From assembly GCA_018715105.1 (NCBI GenBank), contig DVMG01000187.1:1-5215 (forward strand): 5,215 nucleotides of DNA, read 5' to 3'. The DNA is from Candidatus Ventricola intestinavium. Lineage in GTDB: Bacteria; Bacillota; Clostridia; Christensenellales; Aristaeellaceae. Numbering within the stretch: position 1 is the stretch's first letter; every line of letters begins with the position of its first letter. Below, one piece after another: positions 5,123 through 5,215 of this stretch. The position numbers and the translations under genes were made by a program. The notes under the pieces were generated by a model. The model was not told where the DNA came from and searched no databases. It worked only from the letters and a program-made list of their open reading frames with translations.

Positions 5123-5215
5123 TCACTCTCTTTCTGTGCCTTGCCGGATGAAGGCTCCGCAGAGGCGGAGGTGCCCTCATTCGGCATCCTTGCCTTTATT
5201 GTAACGCATATGCCT
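5113..5215 (-). CDS. Possible 3' end of an upstream gene (partial)
   Basis: A frame on the - strand is open from the right edge to a TGA at 5113-5115, which overlaps the ATG at 5116 as ATGA, the same junction type as the two certain gene pairs here. The last residues are hydrophilic and Ser/Ala/Glu/Lys-rich (SASAEPSSGKAQKESECR), like the disordered tails of the hydrolase and CmpB-like proteins. Alternatively a 24-codon ORF could begin at the ATG at 5187, which has AAAGG 5 nt upstream. Only 34 codons are visible and no domain can be seen, so this may be plain leader DNA. Confidence 0.3.
   Translation of the reverse strand, partial: GICVTIKARMPNEGTSASAEPSSGKAQKESECR
5155..5170. other. Small GC hairpin upstream of the unknown gene
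   Basis: CTCCGC (5155-5160) and GCGGAG (5165-5170) form a perfect 6-bp stem with an AGAG loop. It lies about 40 nt upstream of the small unknown gene. It has no T-run on either strand, so it is not a terminator. It may be a leader structure, or incidental if this DNA codes for the tail of an upstream protein. Confidence 0.35.
5198..5203 (-). promoter_or_regulatory. Possible -10 element for the small unknown gene
   Basis: TACAAT on the - strand, in an AT-richer patch, about 75 nt upstream of the small gene. The matching -35 would lie near 5221-5226, outside the window, so it cannot be confirmed. It competes with the reading that this DNA is the end of an upstream coding region. Confidence 0.25.

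Overview
The window is GC-rich (roughly 60% by eye) and carries clear sigma-A-type promoters (TTGACA-N17-TACAAT; TGGAAA-N17-TATAAT), strong AAGGAGG-type ribosome binding sites, TTG starts, and a membrane protein of the CmpB-like family (PF06541) that is mainly found in Firmicutes. This suggests a chromosomal segment of a GC-rich member of the Clostridia (Oscillospiraceae/Christensenellales-like). The exact taxon cannot be read from the sequence.

Left part (1-2370, + strand): a promoter at 71-99 drives a leader of about 110 nt, then a two-component operon. The first gene is an OmpR/PhoB-type response regulator (TTG start, strong SD). The second is a membrane sensor histidine kinase with an extracytoplasmic sensor domain and HAMP, joined to the first by a 4-nt ATGA overlap. 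The leader holds a 35-codon ORF whose stop overlaps the regulator's TTG start. A second TTGACA, in inverted orientation at 11-16, hints at a divergent promoter firing off the left edge.

Middle (2371-2583): an intergenic stretch between convergent genes. It has no convincing gene. It contains two families of short tandem direct repeats, a weak hairpin followed by TCTTTT, and a perfect 12-bp hairpin followed by CTTTTA. The hairpins probably terminate the two-component operon.

Right part (2584-5215, - strand, read right to left): possibly the tail of a further gene entering from the right edge; then a small protein of unknown family (about 121 aa); then, from its own promoter (extended -10 TGGTATAAT), a membrane-anchored alpha/beta-hydrolase-fold protein overlapping by 4 nt a coiled-coil plus CmpB-like multi-span membrane protein. 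The hydrolase carries Asp instead of Ser at the nucleophile elbow, which is the most notable point in the window. The hydrolase and CmpB-like genes are probably co-translated and act at the cell envelope. Nothing shows that the two-component system controls them, although they are convergent neighbours.

I see no RNA genes, CRISPR arrays, insertion sequences or phage genes. Overall this looks like an ordinary chromosomal region with a few points worth checking, not an obvious new defence or biosynthetic system.
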